From the NCBI GenBank assembly GCA_934590355.1, contig CAKTOX010000020.1, positions 1 to 34,859 on the forward strand: a stretch of DNA of 34,859 bases. The letters are read 5' to 3'. The notes under the pieces are model-generated. The model saw only the letters and a list, made by a program, of their open reading frames with translations. It ran no database searches and was not told where the DNA came from. How positions within the stretch are numbered: the first letter of the stretch is position 1; every line of letters begins with the position of its first letter. Made by a program: the position numbers and the translations under genes. The DNA is from an uncultured Oscillospiraceae bacterium. Its GTDB lineage: Bacteria; Bacillota; Clostridia; Oscillospirales; Oscillospiraceae. Shown piece by piece: positions 21,459 through 29,525 of this stretch.

Positions 21459-24113
21459 TTACTTTCTTGCGATCTTCTTGGTGACAAACTTTGCAACGGC
21501 GGCGGGAGCGTTTCCTGCTGCGCCGAGCAGCGCCTTGAAGTACGGCTCGCCGACGTAATCGGTGACCTTTTCAAGGGTGATAGCGTCGAACTTGCACTTG
21601 GTGGTGCAGATGCCGCAGCCTACGCACAGGCTCTCGTCAACGACGGCCGCGCCGCAGCCGAGGCAGCGGGAGGTCTCGATCTTCATCTGCTCCTCGGTAA
21701 AGGTGCCGCGCAGATCCTTGAAGGTCTTCTTTGCTTCCTTGGCAGAGCCGTCTGCGGCGTGCTGTCTGGGAGCGGTGTCGAAGCCTGCAACGGAAACGCC
21801 TGCGGTGGCGGTGTTCATTGCCTTATAGTCGCGTCTGTCACGGCCGATGACCTGAGACTGGCCGGGATGTACGTAGCGGTGGATGGAGACTGCGCCTTCC
21901 TTGCCTGCCGCGATAGCGTCGATGGCGAACTTCGGGCCGGTGACGACGTCGCCGCCTGCGAACACGTCGGAAACGCTGGTCTGCCAGCTGGGCATGGAAA
22001 CCTTGACCTCGCCCTTAACGCCGGTATCGAAGCTTGCGATGCCGTCGAGGTCGATCTTCTGACCGATGGCGGAGATGACTGCGGAGACTGCGACGGTCTC
22101 GAACTTGCCGGTGCCGACGGGCTTCTTCTGCTCGTTGAGCTCCATGATCTCGACCTTGAGGCTCTCTGCCTTGCCCTCGCCGGTGATCTCGACGGGAGCT
22201 GCGAGGAACATGAACTTCACGCCCTCTGCGATGGCTTCCTCGACCTCGTCTGCCGCTGCGGGCATCTCGTCGCGGCTGCGGCGGTAGATGACGGTGGTCT
22301 TTGCGCCGAGGCGGACTGCCGCGCGTGCAACGTCGATGGCAACGTTACCGCCGCCGATGACCGCAACGCTCTTGCCGACTGCGGGCTTCTCGCCGAGGTT
22401 GACCTCGCGCAGGAAGTCGATGCCGGTGAATACGCCGGGCAGGTCGTCGCCGGGGCAGCCGACCTTGGTGCCCTTGGATGCGCCGACTGCAAGGTAGAAT
22501 GCCTTGAAGCCCTGAGCGCGCAGCTTATCGAGGGTGATGTCCTTGCCGACCTCAACGCCGGTCTTGAACTTGACGCCGATGTCCTTGAGGACCTTGATCT
22601 CTGCGTTTATTACGTCCTTCTCGAGGCGGAAGGAGGGAATACCCATGGTGAGCATACCGCCGAGAGCCTTTTCCTTCTCAAACACGGTCACGGGGTAGCC
22701 CTTGAGTGCGAGGTAGTATGCGCAGCTCAGACCGGCAGGACCTGCGCCGATGACCGCGATCTTCTCCTCATAGGGTCTGCCGGTCTGGTTGACCATCTTG
22801 GGGATGAAGCGGTGCTTGGAGTCGAGATCCTTCTCTGCAATGAACTTCTTGATGTCGTCGATCGCGATGGGGGAGTCGATGTCGCCGCGGGTGCAGGCGT
22901 CCTCACAACGCTTGTTGCAGATACGGCCGCAGACTGCGGGGAACGGGTTTTCCTTCTTTATAAGCTCAAGAGCCTCGGTGTAGCGGCCCTGAGAAGCGAG
23001 CTTGATGTAGCCCTGAACGGGAACGTGAGCCGGGCACTCCGCCTTGCAGGGTGCGGTGCCGGAGGGCATAACGTCGGTACGGGTGGTACGGTAATCGACG
23101 TTGTAGCTCTTCTTATCCCAGGGGACCTCGAGGTCGGACTGGTATGCATCGGAAACGTGCGGGTCGCTGGTGCACATCTTCTGGCCCAGACGAACGGCGT
23201 TGGGCTGGCAGTATTCGACACACTGGCCGCAGGCAACGCACTTGTCCTTGTTGACCTTTGCGATGAAGTTGGAGCGAACGCCCTCGGGAGCGCGGAAGAG
23301 CTCGGTTATACGCAGAGCGTAGCAGGAGCAGCCGCAGCAGTTACAGATCGCGTTTACCTCGTCAAAGCCGAGAGCCTGGTTGACCTCGTGGACAAGACCG
23401 TTATCCTCGGCGCGCTTGAGGACCTCGTATGCCTCCTCCTTGCTGATGAGGCGGTGCTCGCCGGTCTTGGAGAAGTTGATCGCATTGTCGTTGAGGTACA
23501 TGCACATATCCTCTTCCAGATGTCCGCAGCCTTCGCCGATGAGACGGCGGGAGCGGCGGCAGGAGCAGGGACCGACGGAGATGGCGTTTGCCTTCTCGAT
23601 GATGGTCTTGAGCTCATCATAGGAAGCGGTGTGGGTGTTGTTCTCGATGGCGCTCATAACGGGCATAACGCGCATGAAGTTGACGCCGTTGCCGAGAACG
23701 GGAGCGAGCATACCGACGCGAATGCGGGTGTACTCCTCGAAGCAGGCGCCCAGGTCGGGATACTTATCGCACTGCTCGCGCTTGGAGAGGATGCCCTCCA
23801 TGATGCCGGGGACCCAAATGGGGTAGTAGTAGCAGGGCAGCTCGCCGCGGTAGCGAACGCGGATAACGCCCGCGTCAACGAGCTTATCGCACTGCTCCTG
23901 AACGTATTCGAGGCTCTTTCTGCACTTCTTTGCAAGCTCCTCTGCGGAAAATTCCTTCTCAAGACGCATACGCATCATGACAGAGCACATATCGTCATCG
24001 ACGATGGGCTCAAGAATTCTATACTCGGGATCCTTGTAGGTGATGCCGGTATAGGTCATGCTTTCAAGGCTGATCTTAGAAGCCAGCGCAAGAATATTCG
24101 GTCTGTTTGCCAT
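21459..24113 (-). CDS. Large iron-sulphur FAD/NAD(P) oxidoreductase (GltD/NfnB-like) with N-terminal Fe-S module
   Basis: 884 residues. N-terminal module (1-310): a winged-helix-like part (about 50-95), GPCSCRR (181-187) with further cysteines to 204, ICNCCGCSC (256-264) and a ferredoxin motif KCVACGQCVEYC (291-302). The central GltD-type unit has PCKAECPAHVPV (355-366) and VCGRICNKRCEDAC (394-407) for 4Fe-4S binding, the FAD fingerprint VIGAGPAGLSCAYYLA from 454, an NAD(P) site VIGGGNVAIDVARAA (about 590-610), and FAGGDVVTGP. A C-terminal ferredoxin has CLGCG and CVGCGICTTKC (about 805-835). It probably transfers electrons between NAD(P)H and ferredoxin-like partners; the substrate is unknown. 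It is co-transcribed with hypA from the promoter at 24179-24207. Confidence 0.85.
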   Translation of the reverse strand: MANRPNILALASKISLESMTYTGITYKDPEYRILEPIVDDDMCSVMMRMRLEKEFSAEELAKKCRKSLEYVQEQCDKLVDAGVIRVRYRGELPCYYYPIWVPGIMEGILSKREQCDKYPDLGACFEEYTRIRVGMLAPVLGNGVNFMRVMPVMSAIENNTHTASYDELKTIIEKANAISVGPCSCRRSRRLIGEGCGHLEEDMCMYLNDNAINFSKTGEHRLISKEEAYEVLKRAEDNGLVHEVNQALGFDEVNAICNCCGCSCYALRITELFRAPEGVRSNFIAKVNKDKCVACGQCVEYCQPNAVRLGQKMCTSDPHVSDAYQSDLEVPWDKKSYNVDYRTTRTDVMPSGTAPCKAECPAHVPVQGYIKLASQGRYTEALELIKKENPFPAVCGRICNKRCEDACTRGDIDSPIAIDDIKKFIAEKDLDSKHRFIPKMVNQTGRPYEEKIAVIGAGPAGLSCAYYLALKGYPVTVFEKEKALGGMLTMGIPSFRLEKDVINAEIKVLKDIGVKFKTGVEVGKDITLDKLRAQGFKAFYLAVGASKGTKVGCPGDDLPGVFTGIDFLREVNLGEKPAVGKSVAVIGGGNVAIDVARAAVRLGAKTTVIYRRSRDEMPAAADEVEEAIAEGVKFMFLAAPVEITGEGKAESLKVEIMELNEQKKPVGTGKFETVAVSAVISAIGQKIDLDGIASFDTGVKGEVKVSMPSWQTSVSDVFAGGDVVTGPKFAIDAIAAGKEGAVSIHRYVHPGQSQVIGRDRRDYKAMNTATAGVSVAGFDTAPRQHAADGSAKEAKKTFKDLRGTFTEEQMKIETSRCLGCGAAVVDESLCVGCGICTTKCKFDAITLEKVTDYVGEPYFKALLGAAGNAPAAVAKFVTKKIARK

Positions 24114-24178
24114 TGTTTTTCCCCCTGTTTTTGATTGTTATAATTCTAATATGTATACGCACTGAAACTCTAAATTAC

Positions 24179-24207
24179 TTTATACCATGAACACCGCACA
24201 TTGTCAA
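24179..24207 (-). promoter_or_regulatory. Promoter of the flavoprotein-hypA operon
   Basis: Minus-strand TTGACA (24202-24207) and TATAAA (24179-24184) with a 17-bp spacer, about 65 bp before the ATG. Confidence 0.8.
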
Positions 24208-24444
24208 ACATTTATCGTTGGCATTTAATCCCGCAAACAGACAATTGCGCACGATTTTGCACAATTTCTATGTTAAAAAAGCCGCAAACCTATAAAATTG
24301 CACCTTTTTTTGAGCAAAACAAGTATTTGCCATTGTTTTTGCGCCTGCGTGCACATCGCCTCGGATTTTTAATTTTTGCTTTTCTGTAAATTCATTTTTT
24401 TAGATTTTTCGAATTTTTGAATTTTCTTCGATTGAAAAGCGTTT

Positions 24445-24505
24445 TTCACAAATTTGTAGGATTTTTGACAGTCAAATTTGTGAATAATCATCGGCTCAAA
24501 TTTTG
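24445..24505. promoter_or_regulatory. Regularly spaced CAAATTTG dyads upstream of the transporter promoter
   Basis: ACAAATTTGT at 24448-24457, CAAATTTG at 24473-24480 and CAAATTTTG at 24497-24505, with centres about 24 bp apart. The first two also form a 12-bp perfect inverted repeat (24445-24456 with 24473-24484), and the third overlaps the -35 box. It is a candidate operator. The rest of the 564-bp gap 24114-24677 is AT-rich and holds the two promoters, with no gene seen. Confidence 0.5.
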
Positions 24506-24531
24506 ACGCATTATGAACTGCAAGGTAAAAT
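24503..24531 (+). promoter_or_regulatory. Promoter of the transporter-reductase cassette
   Basis: TTGACG (24503-24508) and TAAAAT (24526-24531) with a 17-bp spacer. It predicts a leader of about 140 nt containing a GCGGG/CCCGC hairpin (24611-24628). Confidence 0.7.
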
Positions 24532-24677
24532 AAGTACAGATTTAAAGAAAACAGCGCTTTTGAAAGCAAAGAGAAGCACAGTGTAAGCATTTTTCCCGAT
24601 GACTTTTGAAGCGGGTTGAGGAGCCCGCCGCAAAAGCCGGGAATGTTATTATCGAAAAGAGAAAAAGGAGAAACACT

Positions 24678-25883
24678 ATGAACAACAAAGCAGCCAAGGG
24701 CACATGGGCGGCCGCGTTTACGGTCGCATCCGTGTGGTTCGGCACCCACGTAGGCGGCGGCTTCGCCTCCGGTAACCAGGTCGTCAGCTATTTCGCTCAG
24801 TACGGCTTATATGCAGCACTCTTCCCCATCATCGCAATGGGCATTCTCGCTCTTGTGATGTACACCGTTATGAAGTTTGCAAAGCTCAGCGGCTTTACGA
24901 ACTACAAGGACACCTTCGCGGCACTGTATCCGAAGCCGTGGATGGAGGTTTTCTTTGAGATCTTCTACATTGTAATTCTTCTCGCGGCAGTCGCGGCAGC
25001 AGTCGCCGGCGCAGGCGAGGTGCTTGCAAACTTTGTCGGCGCGGACTACTCCGCCGTCGGAACCAAGATTCTCTTTAACCTCATCATCGTCGCTGTTCTC
25101 ATCGTTCTGAGCATTTTCGGCGTCAAGCTCGTCATCGCAGCTTCCACCGTTCTTTCCATCGCTATCCTCATCTCCACCGCAGCAGTCGTCATCGCCGGCG
25201 TCGCAGCCGACTTTGACACCATCAGCGCAAATCTTCTGGCACAGAACGGCCTCGAGGCCGCAAGCTACGTTTCCGACCCCGTCGATGCTATTTGGCGCGG
25301 CATTATCGTTTACGCCGCATTCCAGTGCGTTTCCATCCCCGCAATGATCGCCGCAGGCGAGGGTCTCACCCTCAAGGGCATCAAGCGCGCAAACATCCTC
25401 GGCTGGCTCATGAACGGTCTTGCACTGGCTGCCTCCGCAGGCATGCTCTCCCGCTGGTACCCGCTGCTCAAGGCTCTCCAGGACGGCGGCATTCAGGGCT
25501 TCACCACCGCAGCAAGCGGCATCCCCAACCAGTCCGTTCTCACCCTCGTCGGCATCAAGTGGCTCATGGCCATCTTCAGCATCCTGCTGTTCTCCGCATT
25601 CGTTTCCACCAGCGTAACTCTGGTCTTCACCATGATCCAGCGCTTCCAGGGCTACTGCTTCCCCAACACCATTAAGAACGAGAAGGTCCGCGGCGTTATC
25701 GTCGGCGTCATCGTCATCGGCATCTGCTTTGCCATCTCCCTGCTGGGTCTGGGCAACATCATCAAGTACGCCTACGGCTACGACGGCTACTACGCGATCC
25801 TCGTTATCTTCCTGCCTGTCCTGATCTGGGGTCTCCCCAAGGTCAAGAAGCTCTCCACAGCCAAGAAGGCAGAGCTCGAGTGA
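24678..25883 (+). CDS. YkvI-family (COG3949) membrane transporter
   Basis: 401 residues from the ATG at 24678, with AAGGAG upstream; an earlier in-frame start would add 24 non-hydrophobic residues. About ten hydrophobic spans. The first carries GTHVGGGFASGNQVVSYFAQ, matching the GAGFASGQE signature of the YkvI family within the APC/LeuT-fold superfamily. The substrate is not established for this family. Directly downstream are two ketopantoate-reductase-like genes in the same orientation, so it may import, or export, a keto- or hydroxy-acid they process; this is inference. It ends before a hairpin (25896-25924) that may partly separate it from them. Confidence 0.82.
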   Translation: MNNKAAKGTWAAAFTVASVWFGTHVGGGFASGNQVVSYFAQYGLYAALFPIIAMGILALVMYTVMKFAKLSGFTNYKDTFAALYPKPWMEVFFEIFYIVILLAAVAAAVAGAGEVLANFVGADYSAVGTKILFNLIIVAVLIVLSIFGVKLVIAASTVLSIAILISTAAVVIAGVAADFDTISANLLAQNGLEAASYVSDPVDAIWRGIIVYAAFQCVSIPAMIAAGEGLTLKGIKRANILGWLMNGLALAASAGMLSRWYPLLKALQDGGIQGFTTAASGIPNQSVLTLVGIKWLMAIFSILLFSAFVSTSVTLVFTMIQRFQGYCFPNTIKNEKVRGVIVGVIVIGICFAISLLGLGNIIKYAYGYDGYYAILVIFLPVLIWGLPKVKKLSTAKKAELE

Positions 25884-25895
25884 TATAAATAACCA

Positions 25896-25924
25896 AAACA
25901 CCACCGGATATTCCGGTGGTGTTT
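25896..25924 (+). terminator. Hairpin between the transporter and the first reductase gene
   Basis: A 13-bp perfect stem (25896-25908 with 25912-25924) and a 3-nt loop, ending in TTT then G. With so short a T tract it probably allows partial read-through into 25941. Confidence 0.7.
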
Positions 25925-25940
25925 GACCAAGGTGTTTTAA

Positions 25941-26894
25941 ATGAAAATAGCCATGATAGGCTCCGGCGCAGCCGGCAGCGTTTTTGCTTCATATTTAAAT
26001 AAGGGCGGGGCTGAGCTTTGGCTCGTTGACCGCTACAAGGCGCACATGGACAAGGTCGCACAGGACGGAATGACCTTCGTCACCCCCGACGGCGAGGAGC
26101 TCCTCAAGGGCTTCCACACAGCCTACTCCGCGGAGGATATCGGCGTGATGGACATGGTCATCCTCATGGTCAAGGCGACCCAGACCGACGGCATCATGCC
26201 TTCCGTCATGCCCTGCATAGGCAGCGCCACCATCGTCGTTTCCCTGCAAAACGGCATCGGCAATGACGACATCCTCAAAAAGTACGTCCCCGAGGATCGC
26301 ATACTCTACGGCTTCGGCACGATAGGCACCGAGCTTCCCGAGCCGGGAAAATGCGTTTCCAAGCCCGAAAGCGGCGTCATCATGCGCTTCGGCGCGGCGA
26401 AAAACGACGCAGTGTCCGAAAAGGCCGGCAAGGAGCTCGAAAAGTGCTTCTGCGACGGCGGCTGCCTGACCGTTTTCGAGCGTGACATCCGCCCCTTCGT
26501 TTGGAAGAAGGCAATATCAAACAGCGGCTACAACACCCTGTCCGCTCTCACCCGTCTCAAGGTCGGTCCCATGCTCGACACCGAAAGCGGCAGACAGCTC
26601 ATAAAAAGCGTCTGGGTGGAGGGCTGCGCGGTCGCAAAGGCGCTCACGGGCGTTGACCTTTGGGACGAGATGCTCGAGGAGCTCGACCGTCTGCGCGAGG
26701 GCTTTGCACAGTATTACCCCTCCATGGCGCAGGACGTTCTCATCCATCAGCGTCAGACCGAGGTCGGCCTCTTAAACGGCGCAATAGTGCGCTTCGGCGA
26801 GCAGCTCGGCATTCCCACCCCCGTGAATGCGGCGCTCACTCTTATGATCCGGACTATCCAGCAAAGCTACGACAAGCAGTATTGCGGGAAATAA
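25941..26894 (+). CDS. Ketopantoate reductase-family (PanE/ApbA) oxidoreductase, copy 1
   Basis: 317 residues. The N-terminal Rossmann domain has GSGAAGSVFASYL (8-20). The helical C-terminal domain carries the catalytic lysine region FVWKKAISNSGYN (Lys189/190, Asn194, Asn198) and YPSMAQDVLIHQRQTEVGLLNG. Canonical PanE has TEID in that last motif, and here it is TEVG, which hints at an altered substrate. Family members reduce 2-ketopantoate or related 2-oxo acids with NAD(P)H. AAGGTG precedes the ATG. The next gene is a clear paralogue, 39 bp downstream. No panB, panC or panD is nearby, so pantothenate synthesis is not assumed. Confidence 0.85.
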   Translation: MKIAMIGSGAAGSVFASYLNKGGAELWLVDRYKAHMDKVAQDGMTFVTPDGEELLKGFHTAYSAEDIGVMDMVILMVKATQTDGIMPSVMPCIGSATIVVSLQNGIGNDDILKKYVPEDRILYGFGTIGTELPEPGKCVSKPESGVIMRFGAAKNDAVSEKAGKELEKCFCDGGCLTVFERDIRPFVWKKAISNSGYNTLSALTRLKVGPMLDTESGRQLIKSVWVEGCAVAKALTGVDLWDEMLEELDRLREGFAQYYPSMAQDVLIHQRQTEVGLLNGAIVRFGEQLGIPTPVNAALTLMIRTIQQSYDKQYCGK

Positions 26895-26933
26895 ATCATC
26901 TACCATCATTATCTATAAAAGGAGATCACTAAA

Positions 26934-27977
26934 ATGAAAATTGCAATGTACGGTTCCGGCGCAGCAGGCAGCGTTTTTGCTTCTTACCTGAAAAAGGGCG
27001 GCGCAGACATGATCCTCATCGACCGCTATGAGGCACACATGAAGAAGGTTGCCGAGGACGGCATGCTCTTCACCATCCACCAGGAAGAAAACGGCGCATA
27101 CACCGATTACAACTACCAGCTCAAGGGCTTCCGCACCTACACCTCCTCCGCGGCAGCAGCCGAGGCAGAGGGCAAGGTCGACGTCATCATCTACATGACC
27201 AAGGCGACCCAGCTTGAGCAGGCAATTCAGGACTCCCTGCCCGTCGTCGGCGACAACACCGTTGCCGTTTCCCTCATTAACGGTCTCGGCAACGACGACA
27301 ACCTCTTCAAGGTATTCCCCAAGGAGCGCTGCGTCATCGGCTCCGGCGTTCTCGGCACCGCACTGCCCGAGCCCGGCCACTGTGTTTCCACCCCTGCCGG
27401 CGGCGTTCAGATGAACTTCGGCGGAGCTGTCAGAAGCGAGCTTAACGACGCAGCCTGCGCAGAGATGCTCAAGTGCTACCGCGAGGGCGGCTGTGATGCT
27501 TACTGGCGCGACGGCGAGCCGGGCACCGACAACAACATCTACAAGTTCATCTGGAAAAAGGTCTGCGTCAACGCGACCGTCAACACCGTCTGCGCAGTTC
27601 TGCGCCTGAAGATCGCAGAGGTCGAGGCCGATCCTTGGGGCCAGCAGCTGTTCCACGGCGTCATCCGCGAGACCTGCGCCGTTGCTACCGCAAAGGGCGT
27701 TCCAATGGACGCTGACGAGTTCATCGCTCATGACCATGCCGACATCGTCACCAACATCGGCGATTACTACCCCTCCATGTGCCAGGACGCTCTGATCCAT
27801 CAGCGCCAGACCGAGATCGACGTTCTCAACGGCAAGATCGCAGAGTACGGTAAGGAGCTGGGCATCGCCACCCCGACCTGCGACATCCTCACCAAGGTCG
27901 TTCACTGCATCCAGAACAACTACGCAAACCAGTACTTCCAGGACAAGGACGGCAACCCCTTCCACCTCGGCAAGTAA
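26934..27977 (+). CDS. Ketopantoate reductase-family (PanE/ApbA) oxidoreductase, copy 2
   Basis: 347 residues. It is related to copy 1 along its length (both start MKIAM-GSGAAGSVFASYL and share YPSM-QD-LIHQRQTE) but is clearly diverged. It keeps the canonical TEID before VLNGK and has KFIWKKVCVNATVN for the catalytic Lys and Asn. It has two insertions relative to copy 1, after about residue 50 and about residue 185 (a DGEPGTDNN loop), and a longer C-terminus. It is preceded by AAGGAG. Strong C-ending codon bias suggests high expression. It may form a heteromer with copy 1 or act on a different 2-oxo acid. It ends at a strong terminator. Confidence 0.87.
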   Translation: MKIAMYGSGAAGSVFASYLKKGGADMILIDRYEAHMKKVAEDGMLFTIHQEENGAYTDYNYQLKGFRTYTSSAAAAEAEGKVDVIIYMTKATQLEQAIQDSLPVVGDNTVAVSLINGLGNDDNLFKVFPKERCVIGSGVLGTALPEPGHCVSTPAGGVQMNFGGAVRSELNDAACAEMLKCYREGGCDAYWRDGEPGTDNNIYKFIWKKVCVNATVNTVCAVLRLKIAEVEADPWGQQLFHGVIRETCAVATAKGVPMDADEFIAHDHADIVTNIGDYYPSMCQDALIHQRQTEIDVLNGKIAEYGKELGIATPTCDILTKVVHCIQNNYANQYFQDKDGNPFHLGK

Positions 27978-27999
27978 GCTGAAAGCAAATCAAATAAGC

Positions 28000-28031
28000 A
28001 AAGCACCGCAGTTTTCACTGCGGTGCTTTTT
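28000..28031 (+). terminator. Bidirectional terminator between the reductase cassette and plsY
   Basis: AGCACCGCAG (28002-28011) and CTGCGGTGCT (28018-28027), 6-nt loop, five T residues after it and A residues before it. It serves the converging transcription units. Confidence 0.9.
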
Positions 28032-28049
28032 CAATGCCGTATTTTAATT

Positions 28050-28712
28050 TTATTCGACCTCGCCGACCCAGCCGATGCGGTCGAGCTCGCCGTCCTTATC
28101 CCAAAGGAAATCGACCTTGAGCTCCCTGCCCTGTCTGATGCGCTCGAGGTTTTCCATGTGCTTGGAGATGATGGGGAGCGTTACGAGTCCGAGGATCGCT
28201 CCGCTGCGCCAGTCGCCGCGCATGATGCCGTGGTAGATGGGGTAAAATATCGCGCCGGAAATGGGCACGAGGCACAGATAGCGCGTCGCCATCAGCAGCA
28301 GCGACTCCAAAAACAGCGTCATGATAAAATCGTTCACGCTGAACGCGAGGATAACGCCGCCCAGACACGCAAGCCCCTTGCCGCCGCGAAAATGCATTAG
28401 CGCGGGGTACATATGTCCGAGTATGCACGCGGTGCCGGCAATTTCGCCCGCGTATTTATTCGATCTCATGAGCCGCCGCGCAAGGCTCACGCTCACCGCC
28501 GCCTTGCTTATGTCAAAGCACATGACGAAGGCGCCTGCCTTTTTGCCCTCAAGGATCATGAGGTTCGTTGCGCCCGCGTTGCCCGAGCCCTTTTTGCGTA
28601 TGTCATAGCCCTTGCGCAGAGCCATGACGTAGGCGGGGTTCATGTCGCCTATCACATAGCCGAGCGTCGCCGCAGCGATCGCCGCCGCCACTGCTCTTTT
28701 CTTAATTTTCAT
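28050..28712 (-). CDS. plsY: Glycerol-3-phosphate acyltransferase PlsY
   Basis: 220 residues with about five membrane spans. The three cytosolic PlsY motifs are present: GDMNPAYVMA (motif 1 region), KKGSGNAGATN (about 41-51) and GHMYPALMHFRGGKG (about 99-113). It transfers the acyl group from acyl-phosphate to glycerol-3-phosphate, making lysophosphatidic acid, the first step of phospholipid synthesis. The C-terminal 40 residues after the last span are longer and more charged than usual. Its start overlaps the upstream HAD phosphatase gene by 11 nt. Confidence 0.94.
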   Translation of the reverse strand: MKIKKRAVAAAIAAATLGYVIGDMNPAYVMALRKGYDIRKKGSGNAGATNLMILEGKKAGAFVMCFDISKAAVSVSLARRLMRSNKYAGEIAGTACILGHMYPALMHFRGGKGLACLGGVILAFSVNDFIMTLFLESLLLMATRYLCLVPISGAIFYPIYHGIMRGDWRSGAILGLVTLPIISKHMENLERIRQGRELKVDFLWDKDGELDRIGWVGEVE

Positions 28713-29367
28713 TGCACTCCCCTCCGTTTATGAGCCCCAGAAGCTGCCGTGCGTCATCCGCGACCGCAGCTCCGAAGCCGTCGAGAAATTCGCGTGTTTT
28801 GAAGCCCCAGGATACGAGCACGACGCGGCAACCCGCGTTTTGCGCAGTGTGAAAATCCACGTCCGAGTCGCCGACGTACACGCAGCTTCCAATGTCCCCG
28901 CCGAGAGCGCGCAATGTCTCAAGCACCGCATCCGGCGCGGGCTTTTTGCGCACGTTTTCGCGCTCGCCCACGACGCTGTCAAACATTTCGGGGAAATAGT
29001 GCGCGACGAGCGCCTTTGCCGGCGCGTCGGCCTTGTTTGACACGACGCCGAGAGCGCAGCCCTCGTTTTTGAGCGTACACAGAAGCTCCGCAATGCCGGG
29101 ATAGGGCGCGGTGGCGTCCATGCAGTGGGCGGAATAGTGCGTTTTGAAGCACTCAAAGCAGCGCTCAAGCGTCTCGGGCGCACAGTCGGGCGGCACGGCG
29201 CGCTCGATGAGCTTTCTGATGCCGTTGCCGACAAAGCGGCGCACCTCGTCAATGCTGCGCTCGGGCAGTCCAACGCTGCGCAGGGCGTAATTTGTCGAAT
29301 CGTGCAGGTCGGAAAGCGTGTTAAGCAGCGTTCCGTCCAAGTCAAATATAACGATTTTTTCAGTCAT
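28702..29367 (-). CDS. HAD-family phosphatase, phosphoglycolate phosphatase-like
   Basis: 221 residues. All four HAD motifs are seen: FDLDGTLLNT (I, nucleophile Asp8, acid Asp10), VVSNK (II), KKPAPD (III, Lys) and GDSDVDF (IV, Asp pair). The helical cap between motifs I and II (about 15-80) places it in the C1-cap Gph/PGMB group. Substrates of this group include 2-phosphoglycolate, pyrophosphate and sugar phosphates and cannot be told apart here. GGAG lies 7 nt before the ATG. It overlaps plsY, so they are co-expressed; no specific functional link is implied. Confidence 0.9.
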   Translation of the reverse strand: MTEKIVIFDLDGTLLNTLSDLHDSTNYALRSVGLPERSIDEVRRFVGNGIRKLIERAVPPDCAPETLERCFECFKTHYSAHCMDATAPYPGIAELLCTLKNEGCALGVVSNKADAPAKALVAHYFPEMFDSVVGERENVRKKPAPDAVLETLRALGGDIGSCVYVGDSDVDFHTAQNAGCRVVLVSWGFKTREFLDGFGAAVADDARQLLGLINGGECNEN

Positions 29368-29414
29368 GTTTTTGCTCCATACTTATAGGTTTGCTGCACC
29401 GTCTCAAAACGCAT

Positions 29415-29525
29415 TGCCTCAATGGCTATCAAGAAGCGGCTGCGGTTTTGTCGGAATTATCGTTACCGTGTCGGCGCAGTTAAATCCGCCGCCGATGTCC
29501 GCAGCGAAAGTGCCTCAATGGCTAT
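29415..29525. repeat. 15-bp direct repeat bracketing about 80 bp
   Basis: TGCCTCAATGGCTAT occurs at 29415-29429 and at 29511-29525, 96 bp apart. The second copy overlaps the stop codon of the ATP-grasp gene. The enclosed DNA has inward GCTGCGG/CCGCAGC arms. It could be a small mobile remnant, a partial duplication of the gene end, or an intergenic repeat unit. Confidence 0.6.

Noticed and set aside
21444..24134. An 896-codon open frame opposite the flavoprotein gene
   Set aside because: An antisense shadow with Ala/Leu/Asp-rich repetitive composition and no motif; the minus-strand frame has many intact cofactor motifs.
24538..24677. A guanidine-I (ykkC-type) riboswitch, suggested by a CAAAAGCCGGG stretch
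   Set aside because: The other conserved ykkC blocks are absent, so the resemblance is limited to one short segment.
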